Shown: positions 51,129-59,445, counted from the first letter of the stretch. The stretch: DNA of 64,000 bases from Neoroseomonas terrae (GCF_018129025.1 NZ_JAAEDI010000004.1:1-64000); one strand, 5' to 3'. Numbers and translations are program-made. The notes: generated by a model from the letters alone, not told the origin.

Positions 51129-52133
51129 TCAGTGCTGACCAACTCGTCTAATAGCCGCGGCGGAACCGCGCACCCCCTGCGCCGCGGCGATGCGGTAGAG
51201 TCTGACCGCCTCGCTCTCGTCAGGCGGCACGCCGCGACCCGTCTCGTACATGGTTCCGAGGCGAAAAGCGATGTCCCCGAAGCCCGTGCGAACGGCGAGG
51301 CGATAGAGCCTAGCGGCCTCGGCATCGTCCTGCGGCACGCCGCGGCCATCCTCGTACATCCGCCCAAGCTGCGCCTGCGCGAGCGCTTCGCCGCGGTCGG
51401 CGGCGAGGTGGAGGAATCGGGCGGCCTCTCCGTCGTCGCGCGGAACGCGGCGACCCTCCGCATACATGCTTCCGAGTATGTATGGGGCGAAGGCATCGCC
51501 TAGCTCGGTAGCGCGGCAGTTGAGCCTGATCGACATGGCAAGGTCCAGCGGCACGCCATCGCCCCTACTGTACAGGCTCGCGAGGATACGGTGGGCGCGG
51601 GCATCATCCTGGTCGGCGGCGAGACGGAGGACCCTTACTGCCTCGGTGTAGTCGGGCGGCTCACTGTTCACATAGATGCTCCCGAGGGCGGCCTGCGCTG
51701 GCGCATATCCCTGTTCGGCGGCGAGGCGGTAAAGGTGGATGGCGCCGGACCCTTCGCGACTATTGCGAAACAAGGCACCCAAGCTGAACTGTGCCGGCGC
51801 ATACCCCTGTTCGGCGGCGAGGCGATGGAGCCGTATCGCTTCGGCGTAGTCCTGCGGGGCGCCTCGCCCAGTCGCGTGCATGAGCGCGAGGTTGTGCTGG
51901 CCCTCCGGGTCGCCCTGTCCGGCGGCAGCCCGGAAGCGCCTGGCGGCCTCTGCATCATGGTAGAGTGGGGGGCGGGTCTCCACACGGATCGGCCCGCAGC
52001 CAGGCTGAGGTTCCGGATCGTCGCGCTGCAACGCAACGTTCGTCAGAAGCGTCGTGACGACAGCCCAGCCGACACCCAGCATCCATTTTGGCGCGTTTAG
52101 CTTCGGCAAGTACTTCGCGATATTCGGCACCAT
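51129..52133 (-). CDS. Sel1-repeat protein with N-terminal membrane segment
   Basis: 334-residue protein with a short cytoplasmic head, one membrane or signal-anchor segment (WMLGVGWAVVTTLLTNVAL, about 17-35), and around seven Sel1-like repeats. Each repeat has the pattern A-x-x-x-LG-x-MY-x-x-G-x-GVP-x-D-x-x-EA-x-x-x-x-x-x-AA-x-x-G, as in AQAQLGRMYEDGRGVPQDD. Such solenoids mediate protein-protein contacts at the envelope. It stands between the two halves of the ligase-associated repair cassette but has no known link to it. The start ATG is preceded by an AT-rich stretch that probably holds its promoter. Confidence 0.85.
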   Translation of the reverse strand: MVPNIAKYLPKLNAPKWMLGVGWAVVTTLLTNVALQRDDPEPQPGCGPIRVETRPPLYHDAEAARRFRAAAGQGDPEGQHNLALMHATGRGAPQDYAEAIRLHRLAAEQGYAPAQFSLGALFRNSREGSGAIHLYRLAAEQGYAPAQAALGSIYVNSEPPDYTEAVRVLRLAADQDDARAHRILASLYSRGDGVPLDLAMSIRLNCRATELGDAFAPYILGSMYAEGRRVPRDDGEAARFLHLAADRGEALAQAQLGRMYEDGRGVPQDDAEAARLYRLAVRTGFGDIAFRLGTMYETGRGVPPDESEAVRLYRIAAAQGVRGSAAAIRRVGQH

Positions 52134-52149
52134 TGCCTGACGACCACCC

Positions 52150-52200
52150 GCTTCATAAATCTATCATAGCATAACGAGAATGTTACGTACCTTTAAATCG
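52150..52200 (-). promoter_or_regulatory. AT-rich probable promoter region of the Sel1 gene
   Basis: A markedly AT-rich block stands out from the GC-rich surroundings just upstream of the Sel1 gene. Read on the minus strand it contains TATGAT, a good -10 candidate, but no matching -35 at normal spacing. It lies in the 269-base gap between the divergent Sel1 and exonuclease genes, which has no other feature. Confidence 0.4.
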
Positions 52201-52402
52201 GGGGTCGACGCGGCCGCCTTGAGGAGCGGAGGTCGGATTGAGGGCCATGGCTGGTCGACGCTAGCGATCACGCGAGGCTACCGACGTTCTCCAGGGGTAG
52301 CTTCTCCGGCTCGGTGAGCGGAGACCCGCCGGCCAAGCCCACGCGCGGGAAGCGATGTCCGGTTTCCGCATCGGCCGGCGAACCCATATCCACCGAGTGA
52401 GC

Positions 52403-53434
52403 ATGCCCCATCCCGACACCTGGCTGAAGGTCACTCCCGGCGGGCTGTATTGCGAGCCCGGCGGCTTCTACGTGGACCCGACCCGGGCCGTGGACCGCGC
52501 CGTCATCACCCACGGCCATTCCGACCATGCCCGGCCCGGTCACGCCCATGTTCTCGCAACGCGCGAGACGCTGGCCATCATGACGACCCGGATGGGGGAG
52601 GGCAGGGCTGGCGAGACGCAGCAGGCGCTCGGCTACGGTGAATCGCTCACCATCAATGGCGTCAGGCTGTGGCTGCGGCCGGCCGGGCACGTGCTGGGTT
52701 CCGCGCAGGTTTGCCTGGAATGGCAGGGGTCCCGCGCCGTCATCTCCGGCGACTACAAGCGGCAGGCCGACCCGACCGCCATGCGGTTCGAACCCGAACG
52801 CTGCGACGTCTTCGTCACCGAGGCGACCTTTGCCCTCCCGGTGTTCCGCCATCCGCCGCCCGAAGCGGAACTGGCCAAGCTGCTGCGTTCCGTTGCGCTG
52901 TTCCCCGAGCGCACCCACGTCGTCGGCTGTTACTCCCTCGGCAAATGCCAGCGGCTGATTGCCATGCTGCGCGAGGCCGGCTGGGACCGGCCCGTGCATC
53001 TCCATGGCGCGCATGTGGCTCTGTGCCGGACCTATGAAGCCCTCGGCGTCCCTCTCGGCGACCTGCGCACCGCGACGGTCGCGAAGAAGGAGGACCTGAA
53101 GGGCGCCATCGTGCTCGCACCGCCTTCCGCCGTCGCCGATCGCTGGGCACGACGACTCAACGAGCCGGTTCCCGCCGTCGCCTCCGGATGGATGCGCGTG
53201 CGGCAGCGCGCCAAGCAGGGCGGCGTGGAGTTGCCGCTCGTCATCTCCGATCACGCCGACTGGGACGAATTGCTCGCCACCGCCGCTGAGGTCCAGGCGC
53301 CCGAGATCTGGGTGACGCATGGCCGGGAGGATGCGCTGATCCACGCCCTCGGCCTGCGTGGCATTCGCGGCCGCGCCCTGCATCTGATCGGCTTCGGGGA
53401 GGAGGATGAGGCCGAGGAGACCGTCGCCGCATGA
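52403..53434 (+). CDS. Ligase-associated DNA damage response exonuclease (metallo-beta-lactamase fold)
   Basis: 343-residue MBL-fold nuclease. The metal motif is VITHGHSDHARPGHAHV (His37, His39, Asp41, His42), followed by RPAGHVLGSAQVCLEW, AVISGDYKRQADPTA and LPLVISDHADWDEL, the beta-CASP pattern of mRNA/DNA processing nucleases. It matches the exonuclease member of the ligase-associated repair set. ATG 52403 (MPHPDTWLKVTPGG) is chosen because the family begins there; the frame extends to 52355 without similarity. The stop overlaps the ligase start (ATGA). Confidence 0.9.
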   Translation: MPHPDTWLKVTPGGLYCEPGGFYVDPTRAVDRAVITHGHSDHARPGHAHVLATRETLAIMTTRMGEGRAGETQQALGYGESLTINGVRLWLRPAGHVLGSAQVCLEWQGSRAVISGDYKRQADPTAMRFEPERCDVFVTEATFALPVFRHPPPEAELAKLLRSVALFPERTHVVGCYSLGKCQRLIAMLREAGWDRPVHLHGAHVALCRTYEALGVPLGDLRTATVAKKEDLKGAIVLAPPSAVADRWARRLNEPVPAVASGWMRVRQRAKQGGVELPLVISDHADWDELLATAAEVQAPEIWVTHGREDALIHALGLRGIRGRALHLIGFGEEDEAEETVAA

Positions 53435-55020
53435 GCCTCCCGGCCTTCGCCGAATTGCTGGAACGCCTCGTCTTCACGCCGGGCCGCAACGCCAAGCTCG
53501 CTTTGTTGCAGCAATGGTTCGCCGAGCAGCCCGATCCGGACCGCGGCATCGGCCTCGCTGCCCTCACCGGCGAGCTGGTGTTCTCCGTGGCCAAGCCGGG
53601 CATGATCCGGGACCTCGTCGCCAGCCGCACCGACCCGGAGCTGTGGCGCCTGTCCTACGATTATGTCGGTGACCTCGCCGAGGCCGTCGCGCTGATCTGG
53701 CAGTCCCGCGCCGGCGTGAACGCGCCGCCGCCCACCTTGGCCGAGGTCGTGGAGGCGCTGGAGACCACACCGAAGGCCGAACTCCCGGCCCTGATCGCCG
53801 GCTGGCTCGACACGCTCGACGCCAGCGCGCGCTTGGCCCTGATCAAGCTGGTGGCGGGCGGGTTGCGCGTCGGCGTCTCGGCGCGGCTGGCGCGCGTGGC
53901 CCTCGCGGAGTGGTCCGGCCAGCCCGTCGAGGACATAGAGGAGGTCTGGCACGGCGTAGCGGTACCCTATGAGCCGCTGTTCCACTGGCTGGACGGCCGC
54001 GGGCCCCGCCCGGACCCGCGCGACGCGCCGATCTTCCGGCCGCTGATGCTCGCGCATCCGCTTGAGGACGCCGATCTGGCGGCGCTGCAGCCCCAGGATT
54101 GGCGGGCCGAGTGGAAGTGGGACGGCATTCGCGTGCAGCTCACTGCCGGACCGGGCGGCAGGCGAATCTTCTCCCGCGGCGGGGAGGACATCTCCAACGC
54201 CTTCCCCGAAATCCTCGACGCCATGACCTTCCATGGCGTGCTGGATGGGGAACTGCTGGTGATCCGCGACGGCACCGTCGCCCCGTTCGCCGATCTGCAG
54301 CAACGGCTGAACCGGAAGGCGGTCACCGCGCGCATGCAGCGCGACTTCCCCGCCGCCGTGCGGCTCTACGACCTGCTGTTCGACGGCCATGAGGATCTGC
54401 GCACACAACCCTTCGACATCCGGCGGGCGCGCCTGGAAGCGTGGTTCGCTCGCACCGCGCCGCCGCTGATGGATGTCTCCGCCCTTATACCCTTCGACGG
54501 CATCGAGGCGCTGTCGGCGATCCGTGACGGTGCTCGTGCCGCATCCATCGAAGGGCTGATGCTCAAGCGCGCCGACGCGCCCTACGTCGCGGGCCGCGTG
54601 AAGGGGCTCTGGTGGAAGTGGAAGCGCGACCCGCTCACCGTCGATGCCGTGCTGATGTATGCCCAGCGCGGCCACGGCAAGCGGTCGAGCTTCTATTCCG
54701 ACTACACCTTCGGCGTCTGGCGCGAGGACGGGCAGCTGGTGCCGATCGGCAAGGCCTATTCCGGCTACACGGATGAGGAACTGCTCTGGCTCGACCGGTG
54801 GATCCGCAATAACACCATCAACCGCTTCGGCCCGGTGCGGGAAGTTGATCGCGGCATCGTCTTCGAGGTCGCCTTCGACGCCGCGCAGCTTTCCACGCGG
54901 CACAAGTCGGGCGTGGCGCTGCGCTTCCCCCGCATTGCCCGCATCCGTCGCGACAAGCCGGTCGAGGAGGCGGACCGTCTCGAAACGGTGATGGCGCTGG
55001 TCGAGACGCGCGCCAGTTGA
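53431..55020 (+). CDS. ATP-dependent DNA ligase (cassette-associated)
   Basis: 529-residue ATP-dependent DNA ligase. The adenylation lysine is Lys229 in motif I (EWKWDGIRVQ). Further motifs are SRGGEDISNAFPEI (III), GVLDGELLVIRDG and GLMLKRADAPYVAGR (IV), and WWKWKRDPLTVDAVLMYAQ (V), then an OB domain with FGVWREDGQLVPIGKAYSG. An N-terminal helical DNA-binding domain occupies about residues 1-200, as in archaeal or LigB-like ligases. It overlaps the exonuclease gene by four bases and completes the four-gene repair set. It is in addition to the NAD-dependent LigA expected elsewhere. Confidence 0.93.
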   Translation: MSLPAFAELLERLVFTPGRNAKLALLQQWFAEQPDPDRGIGLAALTGELVFSVAKPGMIRDLVASRTDPELWRLSYDYVGDLAEAVALIWQSRAGVNAPPPTLAEVVEALETTPKAELPALIAGWLDTLDASARLALIKLVAGGLRVGVSARLARVALAEWSGQPVEDIEEVWHGVAVPYEPLFHWLDGRGPRPDPRDAPIFRPLMLAHPLEDADLAALQPQDWRAEWKWDGIRVQLTAGPGGRRIFSRGGEDISNAFPEILDAMTFHGVLDGELLVIRDGTVAPFADLQQRLNRKAVTARMQRDFPAAVRLYDLLFDGHEDLRTQPFDIRRARLEAWFARTAPPLMDVSALIPFDGIEALSAIRDGARAASIEGLMLKRADAPYVAGRVKGLWWKWKRDPLTVDAVLMYAQRGHGKRSSFYSDYTFGVWREDGQLVPIGKAYSGYTDEELLWLDRWIRNNTINRFGPVREVDRGIVFEVAFDAAQLSTRHKSGVALRFPRIARIRRDKPVEEADRLETVMALVETRAS

Positions 55021-55078
55021 CACTCTCGCCGCGCGCGCGGCCTGATGAGCGCTGCAATCCTTGCCGGAGGATGCCGCC

Positions 55079-56647
55079 ATGCGTTCAGTCCGCCTCGCCG
55101 TCGCCCTGTCGCTGCTCGCCGCCTTGCCGGCCGCCGCCCAGACGCTGACCATCGGCCTCGCGACGCCGCCGACCGCACTCGATCCGCACTACCACGCGCA
55201 CGCGCAATCCAGCGCGACGGCAGCCCACGTCTTCGAGGCGCTGCACAAGCCGGACGCGGCCATGCAACTCACCCCGCAACTCGCGACCGATGCGACCACG
55301 ACCAACGGCATCGTCTGGAACGTGCGGCTGCGCGAAGGCGTCCGCTGGCATGACGGCACGCCCTTCACTGCCGATGACGTCGTCTTCTCCCTTCAGCGCG
55401 CCGGCAACGTCCCGAACAGCCCCGGAAGCTTCGGCACCTACACGCGGGAGGTCCGCACGGTCGAGGTTACCGGCCCGCACAGCCTGCGCATCACGGCGAC
55501 CGCCCCGGCGCCGCTGCTGATGGCGAACCTGTCGAACATCTTCATCGTCTCGCGACGCCATGGTGAAGGCGCCAGCACCGACGACTACAATTCCGGCAAG
55601 GCGATGATCGGCACCGGCCCCTACCGCTTCGCCCGCTGGTCGGCCGGCACCGAGGTCCACTACGCCCGCAACGACGCCTATTGGGGCGAACGCGAACCGT
55701 GGGAGCGCGCCTCCTTCCGCGTCATCGCCAACAACACCGCGCGTACCGCGGCGCTGCTTGCGGGCGATGTCGACCTGATCGCGGACATTCCATCGACGGA
55801 TGTCGCGCGCATCCGCGCCGATCGCCGCTTCCAGGTGGTCACCGTCGCGTCCAACCGGCTGGTCTTCCTTGGCTACGATCGCACGGAGGAGGCGCTGGCG
55901 ACCGGCCATGTCCGCGCGGCCGAGGGAGCGCCGGCACTGACGCGGAACCCGCTGGCCGATGTACGGGTGCTGCGTGCGCTGTCGATGGCGATCGACCGTC
56001 GCGCCCTGGTCGAGCGTATCAACGAAGGCCAGGCCATCGCGACCGGCCAGTTCCTGCCCGAGGGCTTCTTCGGCTACTTCGCCGACATTCCCGTCGAGCG
56101 TGCCGACCCCGAGGCGGCGCGGCGCCTGCTCGCCGAGGCCGGCTACCCGGACGGCTTTCGCCTGACGCTCACCACTTCCAACGACCGCATCGTCAACAGC
56201 GCGCGGATGGTGCAGGCGATCGGGCAGATGTGGACGCGCATCGGCGTTGCGACCTCGGTCGAGACCATGCCGCATGCTATCTTCACGCCGCGGCGCAACC
56301 GTTATGAGCTCCCGGTCTTCCTCTCCTCCTGGGGCAACCAGACGGGGGAGGCGCTTTACACGCTTGTGCCACAGCTCGGCACGCGGGGGCAGGGCGGGCT
56401 CGGCAACGCCAACCGTATCCGCTACTCGAACCCCGCGCTCGACCGGCTGCTGGTCGCTGCGAGCACCGAGATCGACGCCCCGCGCCGTCTGGCCCTGATC
56501 CGTCAGGCGACGGACCTCGCCTTGGCCGAGGGCGTCATGCAACCCCTGCTGCTCCAGGTGAACAACTGGGGTGCGCGGCAGGGCCTGGCCATGACGCCGC
56601 GTATCGACCAGTACACCCTGGCGATGAGCGTCCGCCCGGCGGATTGA
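55079..56647 (+). CDS. Family-5 ABC transporter substrate-binding protein, lone gene
   Basis: 522-residue periplasmic binding protein of the DppA/OppA superfamily. Signal peptide MRSVRLAVALSLLAALPAAA precedes the mature domain with LREGVRWHDGTPFTADDVVF, YRFARWSAGTEVHYARNDAY and VRVLRALSMAIDRRALVERI. No permease or ATPase gene adjoins it, so it either uses a transporter encoded elsewhere or is a free-standing receptor. ATG 55079 has a GGAGG ribosome site. It is followed at 55 bases by an HpcH/HpaI aldolase gene on the same strand. The ligand is unknown. Confidence 0.87.
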   Translation: MRSVRLAVALSLLAALPAAAQTLTIGLATPPTALDPHYHAHAQSSATAAHVFEALHKPDAAMQLTPQLATDATTTNGIVWNVRLREGVRWHDGTPFTADDVVFSLQRAGNVPNSPGSFGTYTREVRTVEVTGPHSLRITATAPAPLLMANLSNIFIVSRRHGEGASTDDYNSGKAMIGTGPYRFARWSAGTEVHYARNDAYWGEREPWERASFRVIANNTARTAALLAGDVDLIADIPSTDVARIRADRRFQVVTVASNRLVFLGYDRTEEALATGHVRAAEGAPALTRNPLADVRVLRALSMAIDRRALVERINEGQAIATGQFLPEGFFGYFADIPVERADPEAARRLLAEAGYPDGFRLTLTTSNDRIVNSARMVQAIGQMWTRIGVATSVETMPHAIFTPRRNRYELPVFLSSWGNQTGEALYTLVPQLGTRGQGGLGNANRIRYSNPALDRLLVAASTEIDAPRRLALIRQATDLALAEGVMQPLLLQVNNWGARQGLAMTPRIDQYTLAMSVRPAD

Positions 56648-56702
56648 CCATCCATCGCCCGCATGGTGGCGTGGCCCCGCAGCCAATTCGGGGAAACGCA
56701 CC

Positions 56703-57488
56703 ATGCCCATCGCACCTAACCTCGCTCGCCGCCGTCTCGAGAAGGGCCAACTCGCCCTCGGCTTCGGCGTGCATCACCTCCGCACCCCCGCCGTCGGGAT
56801 GATCGCCGCCGCCGGCGGCTTCGACTGGCTGTTCATCGACATGGAACACGGCGCGATGAGCGTCGACGACGCCACGCGCATGTGCATGGCCGCGCTTTCG
56901 CAGGGCGTCACGCCGATCGTGCGCTGCTGTAAGGATGCGCTGTTCGAGGGCACGCGCTGCCTCGACAACGGCGCCATGGGCGTGGTCGTCCCGCATATCG
57001 ACACCAAGGAGGAAGCCGAGGCTGTCGTCCGCGCCTTCCGTTACCCGCCGGTCGGCGAACGCTCCTGGGGCGGCCCGCCCGCGCAGTACGGCTTCATGGT
57101 GTCCGACACCGCCGCCGCGCAGGTCGAGCTGAACAAGGAGATCCTGGTCTGCGTGATGATCGAGACGCCGGAGGCCGTCGCCAATGCCGACGTCATCGCC
57201 GCCGTCCCGGGCGTGGACAGCCTGATGATCGGCACCTCAGACCTCACCGCCTCGATGGGCATCGCCGGCCAGATCGGTCATCCGGATGTCCGCGCTGCCT
57301 ATGCCAAGGTCGCCGACGCCTGCAAGAAGCACGGCAAGCACATGGGCATGGGCGGCGTGTACGATGAGAAGGTTGCCCCCGACTATATCGCCCTCGGCGC
57401 CCGCTTCCTGCTCTCCGGCTCGGATCACGCCTTCCTGATGGCGGGCAGCGGCGCACGCGCGAAGTTCCTTCGCGGATTGCAGAAGTAG
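56703..57488 (+). CDS. HpcH/HpaI-family aldolase
   Basis: 261-residue class II, metal-dependent pyruvate aldolase-fold protein. Family landmarks are GFGVHHLRTPAVGMIAAAGG, WLFIDMEHGAMSVDDATRM, GAMGVVVPHIDTKEEAEAVV, VCVMIETPEAVANADVIA (metal Glu) and MIGTSDLTASMG (metal Asp). HpaI cleaves 4-hydroxy-2-oxoheptanedioate to pyruvate and succinate semialdehyde; other members act on 2-keto-3-deoxy sugar acids, citramalyl- or malyl-type compounds. The substrate here is not clear. The start lies after GGGGAAA. It may be co-transcribed with the upstream binding-protein gene. Confidence 0.87.
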   Translation: MPIAPNLARRRLEKGQLALGFGVHHLRTPAVGMIAAAGGFDWLFIDMEHGAMSVDDATRMCMAALSQGVTPIVRCCKDALFEGTRCLDNGAMGVVVPHIDTKEEAEAVVRAFRYPPVGERSWGGPPAQYGFMVSDTAAAQVELNKEILVCVMIETPEAVANADVIAAVPGVDSLMIGTSDLTASMGIAGQIGHPDVRAAYAKVADACKKHGKHMGMGGVYDEKVAPDYIALGARFLLSGSDHAFLMAGSGARAKFLRGLQK

Positions 57489-57535
57489 CGATGGAGCGGG
57501 CAGGGGGCCGGCGTCGCCGGTACCCCTGCTGCGCA

Positions 57536-57573
57536 TGCGAATGCATCGCAACTTGCCTTGCGAACGCATCGCA
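57536..57573. promoter_or_regulatory. Tandem 15-bp dyad repeats upstream of fbpA, candidate iron-responsive operator
   Basis: Two near-identical 15-base elements, TGCGAATGCATCGCA (57536-57550) and TGCGAACGCATCGCA (57559-57573), lie 23 bases apart in direct order. Each has inverted ends TGCGA/TCGCA. A further TGCG-like element follows (GATGCGAT at 57574-57581). They sit about 40-75 bases before the iron-binding protein gene, where a Fur- or Irr-type regulator would be expected. The regulator is inferred from context only. Confidence 0.5.
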
Positions 57574-57611
57574 GATGCGATACTCGGCGGAGGATCAACG
57601 ACGAGGCTCCC

Positions 57612-58631
57612 ATGCTCCGCCGCTCCCTTCTGGCCCTGGCCGTCATCGCCGCACCTGCCGCCGCCCAGGCGCAGGGTGAGGTGAACCTCTACAACGCGCG
57701 CCACTATGACAGTGACGCCGCGATTTATGAGGCCTTCACGCGCGAAACCGGCATCCGCGTCCGCATTATCCAGGGCGATGCCGACCAGCTCATGGCCCGC
57801 ATCCAATCGGAAGGCGCGAACAGCCCCGCCGATGTCTTCATCACGGTCGATGCGACGCGTCTGGCCCGTGCCGCCCAGGCCGGCATCCTCCAGCCCTATG
57901 CGATGCCGGAGGTCGATGCCCGCGTTCCCGAAGGACGCCGCGACCCGAACGGGATGTGGTTCGCCATCACCATGCGCGGCCGCGTCATCATGTACGACAA
58001 GCAGGCCGGCCGTCCCGAAGGCCTGAACCGCTACGAGGATCTCGCGAACGAGCGCTTCCGCGGCCAGATCTGTGTCCGCGCCTCGAACCATCCCTACAAC
58101 GTGGCGCTCGCTACCTCGATCCTCGCCGCCGACGGCGTGGCCGAGACCGAGGCGTGGGCTCGCGGCGTCGCTGCGAATCTGGCCCGCCCGCCGCAAGGTG
58201 GCGACCGCGACCAGTTCCGCGCCATCCCCGCCGGCCAGTGCCGCCTTGCCATCTCCAACACCTACTATCTTGGCCATGTCGGCGCCTCGCAGCGCCCCGA
58301 GGACCGCGCGGTGTTCGAACGCATCGGCGTGATCTTCCCGAACCAGGCATCGGGCGACCGTGGCACGCATGTGAACGTCTCCGGCGCGGCGCTTGTGAAG
58401 ACCTCACCGAACGCGGCCAATGCGCGGCGCCTGCTGCAGTTCCTGGTGTCCGATGAAGCGCAGGCTGCCCTCGCCCAGGGCAACATGGAATACCCATCGG
58501 TGCCGGGCGCTCCGGTCAGCCCGATCCTTCGGAGCTTGGGCGAGTTCCGCGCCGAGCCGATCACTCCGCTGCTGGATGCGAACCGGGCCGCGGAAGCGCT
58601 GCAGATCATGCAGCGCGCCGGCTGGCGCTGA
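57612..58631 (+). CDS. fbpA: Ferric iron ABC transporter substrate-binding protein (FbpA/FutA-like)
   Basis: 339-residue periplasmic iron-binding protein. Signal peptide MLRRSLLALAVIAAPAAAQA is followed by VNLYNARHYDSDAAIYEAF, typical of the FbpA/AfuA/FutA family. The iron-coordinating tyrosine pair appears in AISNTYYLGHVG (Tyr218-Tyr219 of the precursor), with GVIFPNQASGDRGTHVNVSG after it. It would bind Fe3+ and deliver it to an FbpB permease, encoded at 59485-61152 on the other strand. No ATPase (FbpC) is in the window. ATG 57612 begins the signal peptide; a GGAGG lies further upstream than ideal. Tandem dyad repeats in its leader suggest iron control. Confidence 0.9.
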   Translation: MLRRSLLALAVIAAPAAAQAQGEVNLYNARHYDSDAAIYEAFTRETGIRVRIIQGDADQLMARIQSEGANSPADVFITVDATRLARAAQAGILQPYAMPEVDARVPEGRRDPNGMWFAITMRGRVIMYDKQAGRPEGLNRYEDLANERFRGQICVRASNHPYNVALATSILAADGVAETEAWARGVAANLARPPQGGDRDQFRAIPAGQCRLAISNTYYLGHVGASQRPEDRAVFERIGVIFPNQASGDRGTHVNVSGAALVKTSPNAANARRLLQFLVSDEAQAALAQGNMEYPSVPGAPVSPILRSLGEFRAEPITPLLDANRAAEALQIMQRAGWR

Positions 58632-58652
58632 GGACGAGGGCCAGCACGCTCC

Positions 58653-58832
58653 ATGGTCGTTTGCCACTGCAATCGCCTGACCGCGGCCCAGATCGCCGCG
58701 GTCATCGCCGCGGGCGCGTCGCGCCCGGCGGAGGTCTATGCCGGCTGCGGCTGCGGCGCCCAATGTGGGTGCTGCTGCCAGACGATCCTCGGTCTGCTGC
58801 GCGCGGGCCCGGAGGGTTGCAAGTCCAACTGA
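58653..58832 (+). CDS. bfd: Bacterioferritin-associated ferredoxin-like protein, cysteine-rich
   Basis: 59-residue BFD-type [2Fe-2S] protein. The start reads MVVCHCNRLTAAQIAAVI, the BFD fold helix, and the second half GCGCGAQCGCCCQTILGLL. Cysteines at 4, 6, 38 and 41 sit exactly where E. coli Bfd places its cluster ligands. Five more cysteines (32, 34, 40, 42, 56) are unusual. Bfd reduces and releases iron from bacterioferritin, and bfr follows 119 bases downstream. It starts 21 bases after fbpA, so it may be on the same iron-regulated transcript. A competing frame (58661-58879) overlaps it but lacks any motif. Confidence 0.85.
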   Translation: MVVCHCNRLTAAQIAAVIAAGASRPAEVYAGCGCGAQCGCCCQTILGLLRAGPEGCKSN

Positions 58833-58858
58833 GAATGCGCATCAAGCGCATTATTCAG
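58829..58858. promoter_or_regulatory. Inverted repeat at the bfd stop, upstream of the bfr promoter
   Basis: Arms CTGAGAATGCGC and GCGCATTATTCAG flank the loop ATCAA; the inner AATGCGC/GCGCATT pairing is perfect. It overlaps the bfd stop codon and lies 18 bases before the bfr -35. It could be a terminator for fbpA-bfd, though no T-run follows, or a Fur-like operator for bfr (TGAGAAT is a common Fur half-site). Confidence 0.45.
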
Positions 58859-58875
58859 CAATTTCAATGGCTTGC

Positions 58876-58904
58876 TTGACATCCCGGCGCATCGTTCCTC
58901 TATT
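58876..58904 (+). promoter_or_regulatory. Sigma-70-type promoter for bfr
   Basis: A consensus -35 TTGACA (58876-58881) is followed after 17 bases by TCTATT (58899-58904), matching four of six positions of the -10 box. It is about 48 bases before the bfr start and is the clearest promoter in the window. Confidence 0.65.
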
Positions 58905-58912
58905 GGAGAGGA

Positions 58913-58934
58913 GCGACGCACCGGGATGCGTCGC
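58913..58934 (+). promoter_or_regulatory. Hairpin in the bfr leader
   Basis: Perfect eight-base arms GCGACGCA and TGCGTCGC flank CCGGGA, just after the predicted transcription start and before the GGAGG ribosome site. It could be a 5' stabilising hairpin or an operator over the start of transcription. Confidence 0.5.
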
Positions 58935-58951
58935 GTTGGATGGAGGCTGCC

Positions 58952-59440
58952 ATGCTCCGCGACCCGAAGGTGATCGAGCACCTGAACACCCAGCTCACCA
59001 ATGAGCTGACGGCCATCAACCAGTACTTCCTGCATGCGCGGATGCTTCGCCACTGGGGCGTGACCAAGCTCGGCAAGCACGAGTACGAGGAATCGATCGA
59101 GGAGATGCGCCACGCCGACGCGCTCATCGAACGCATCCTGTTCCTCGGCGGCCATCCCAACGTGCAGCGCCTGAACTCGGTGCTGATCGGGGAGGGTGTG
59201 CGCGAGGTTCTGGAATGCGACCAGAAGCTTGAGGAGAAGGCGATCGCCGACCTGCGTGAGGCCATCGCCTATTGCGAACAGGCCCGCGACTTCGTCTCGC
59301 GCGACCTTTTCCTGAGCATCCTGAAGGACGAGGAGAAGCACGCCGACTTCGTCGACACGCAGTTCGACCTCATCGAGAAGATCGGCATCGAGCGCTACAC
59401 GCTGCTGAATTCCGACGCCGCGCCCGACCAGGGACACTGA
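58952..59440 (+). CDS. bfr: Bacterioferritin
   Basis: 162-residue heme-containing ferritin that stores iron in a 24-subunit shell. All ferroxidase ligands are at canonical numbers: Glu18 (TNELTAINQYF), Glu51 and His54 (EEMRHAD), Glu94, Glu127 and His130 (LKDEEKHADF). The heme ligand Met52 is also present, so it is a true Bfr, not a ferritin or Dps. ATG 58952 follows GGAGG. It has its own promoter and a GC hairpin after the stop. With bfd upstream it forms the iron-storage and mobilisation pair beside iron-uptake genes. Confidence 0.96.
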   Translation: MLRDPKVIEHLNTQLTNELTAINQYFLHARMLRHWGVTKLGKHEYEESIEEMRHADALIERILFLGGHPNVQRLNSVLIGEGVREVLECDQKLEEKAIADLREAIAYCEQARDFVSRDLFLSILKDEEKHADFVDTQFDLIEKIGIERYTLLNSDAAPDQGH

Positions 59441-59445
59441 TCGCC

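Noticed and set aside
53251-55152. 633-codon minus-strand frame opposite the DNA ligase
   Set aside because: Ligase motifs on the plus strand are decisive; this frame shows none.
58661-58879. 72-codon frame overlapping bfd
   Set aside because: The bfd frame holds the four canonical cluster cysteines and fits the fbpA-bfr context; this one has no motif.
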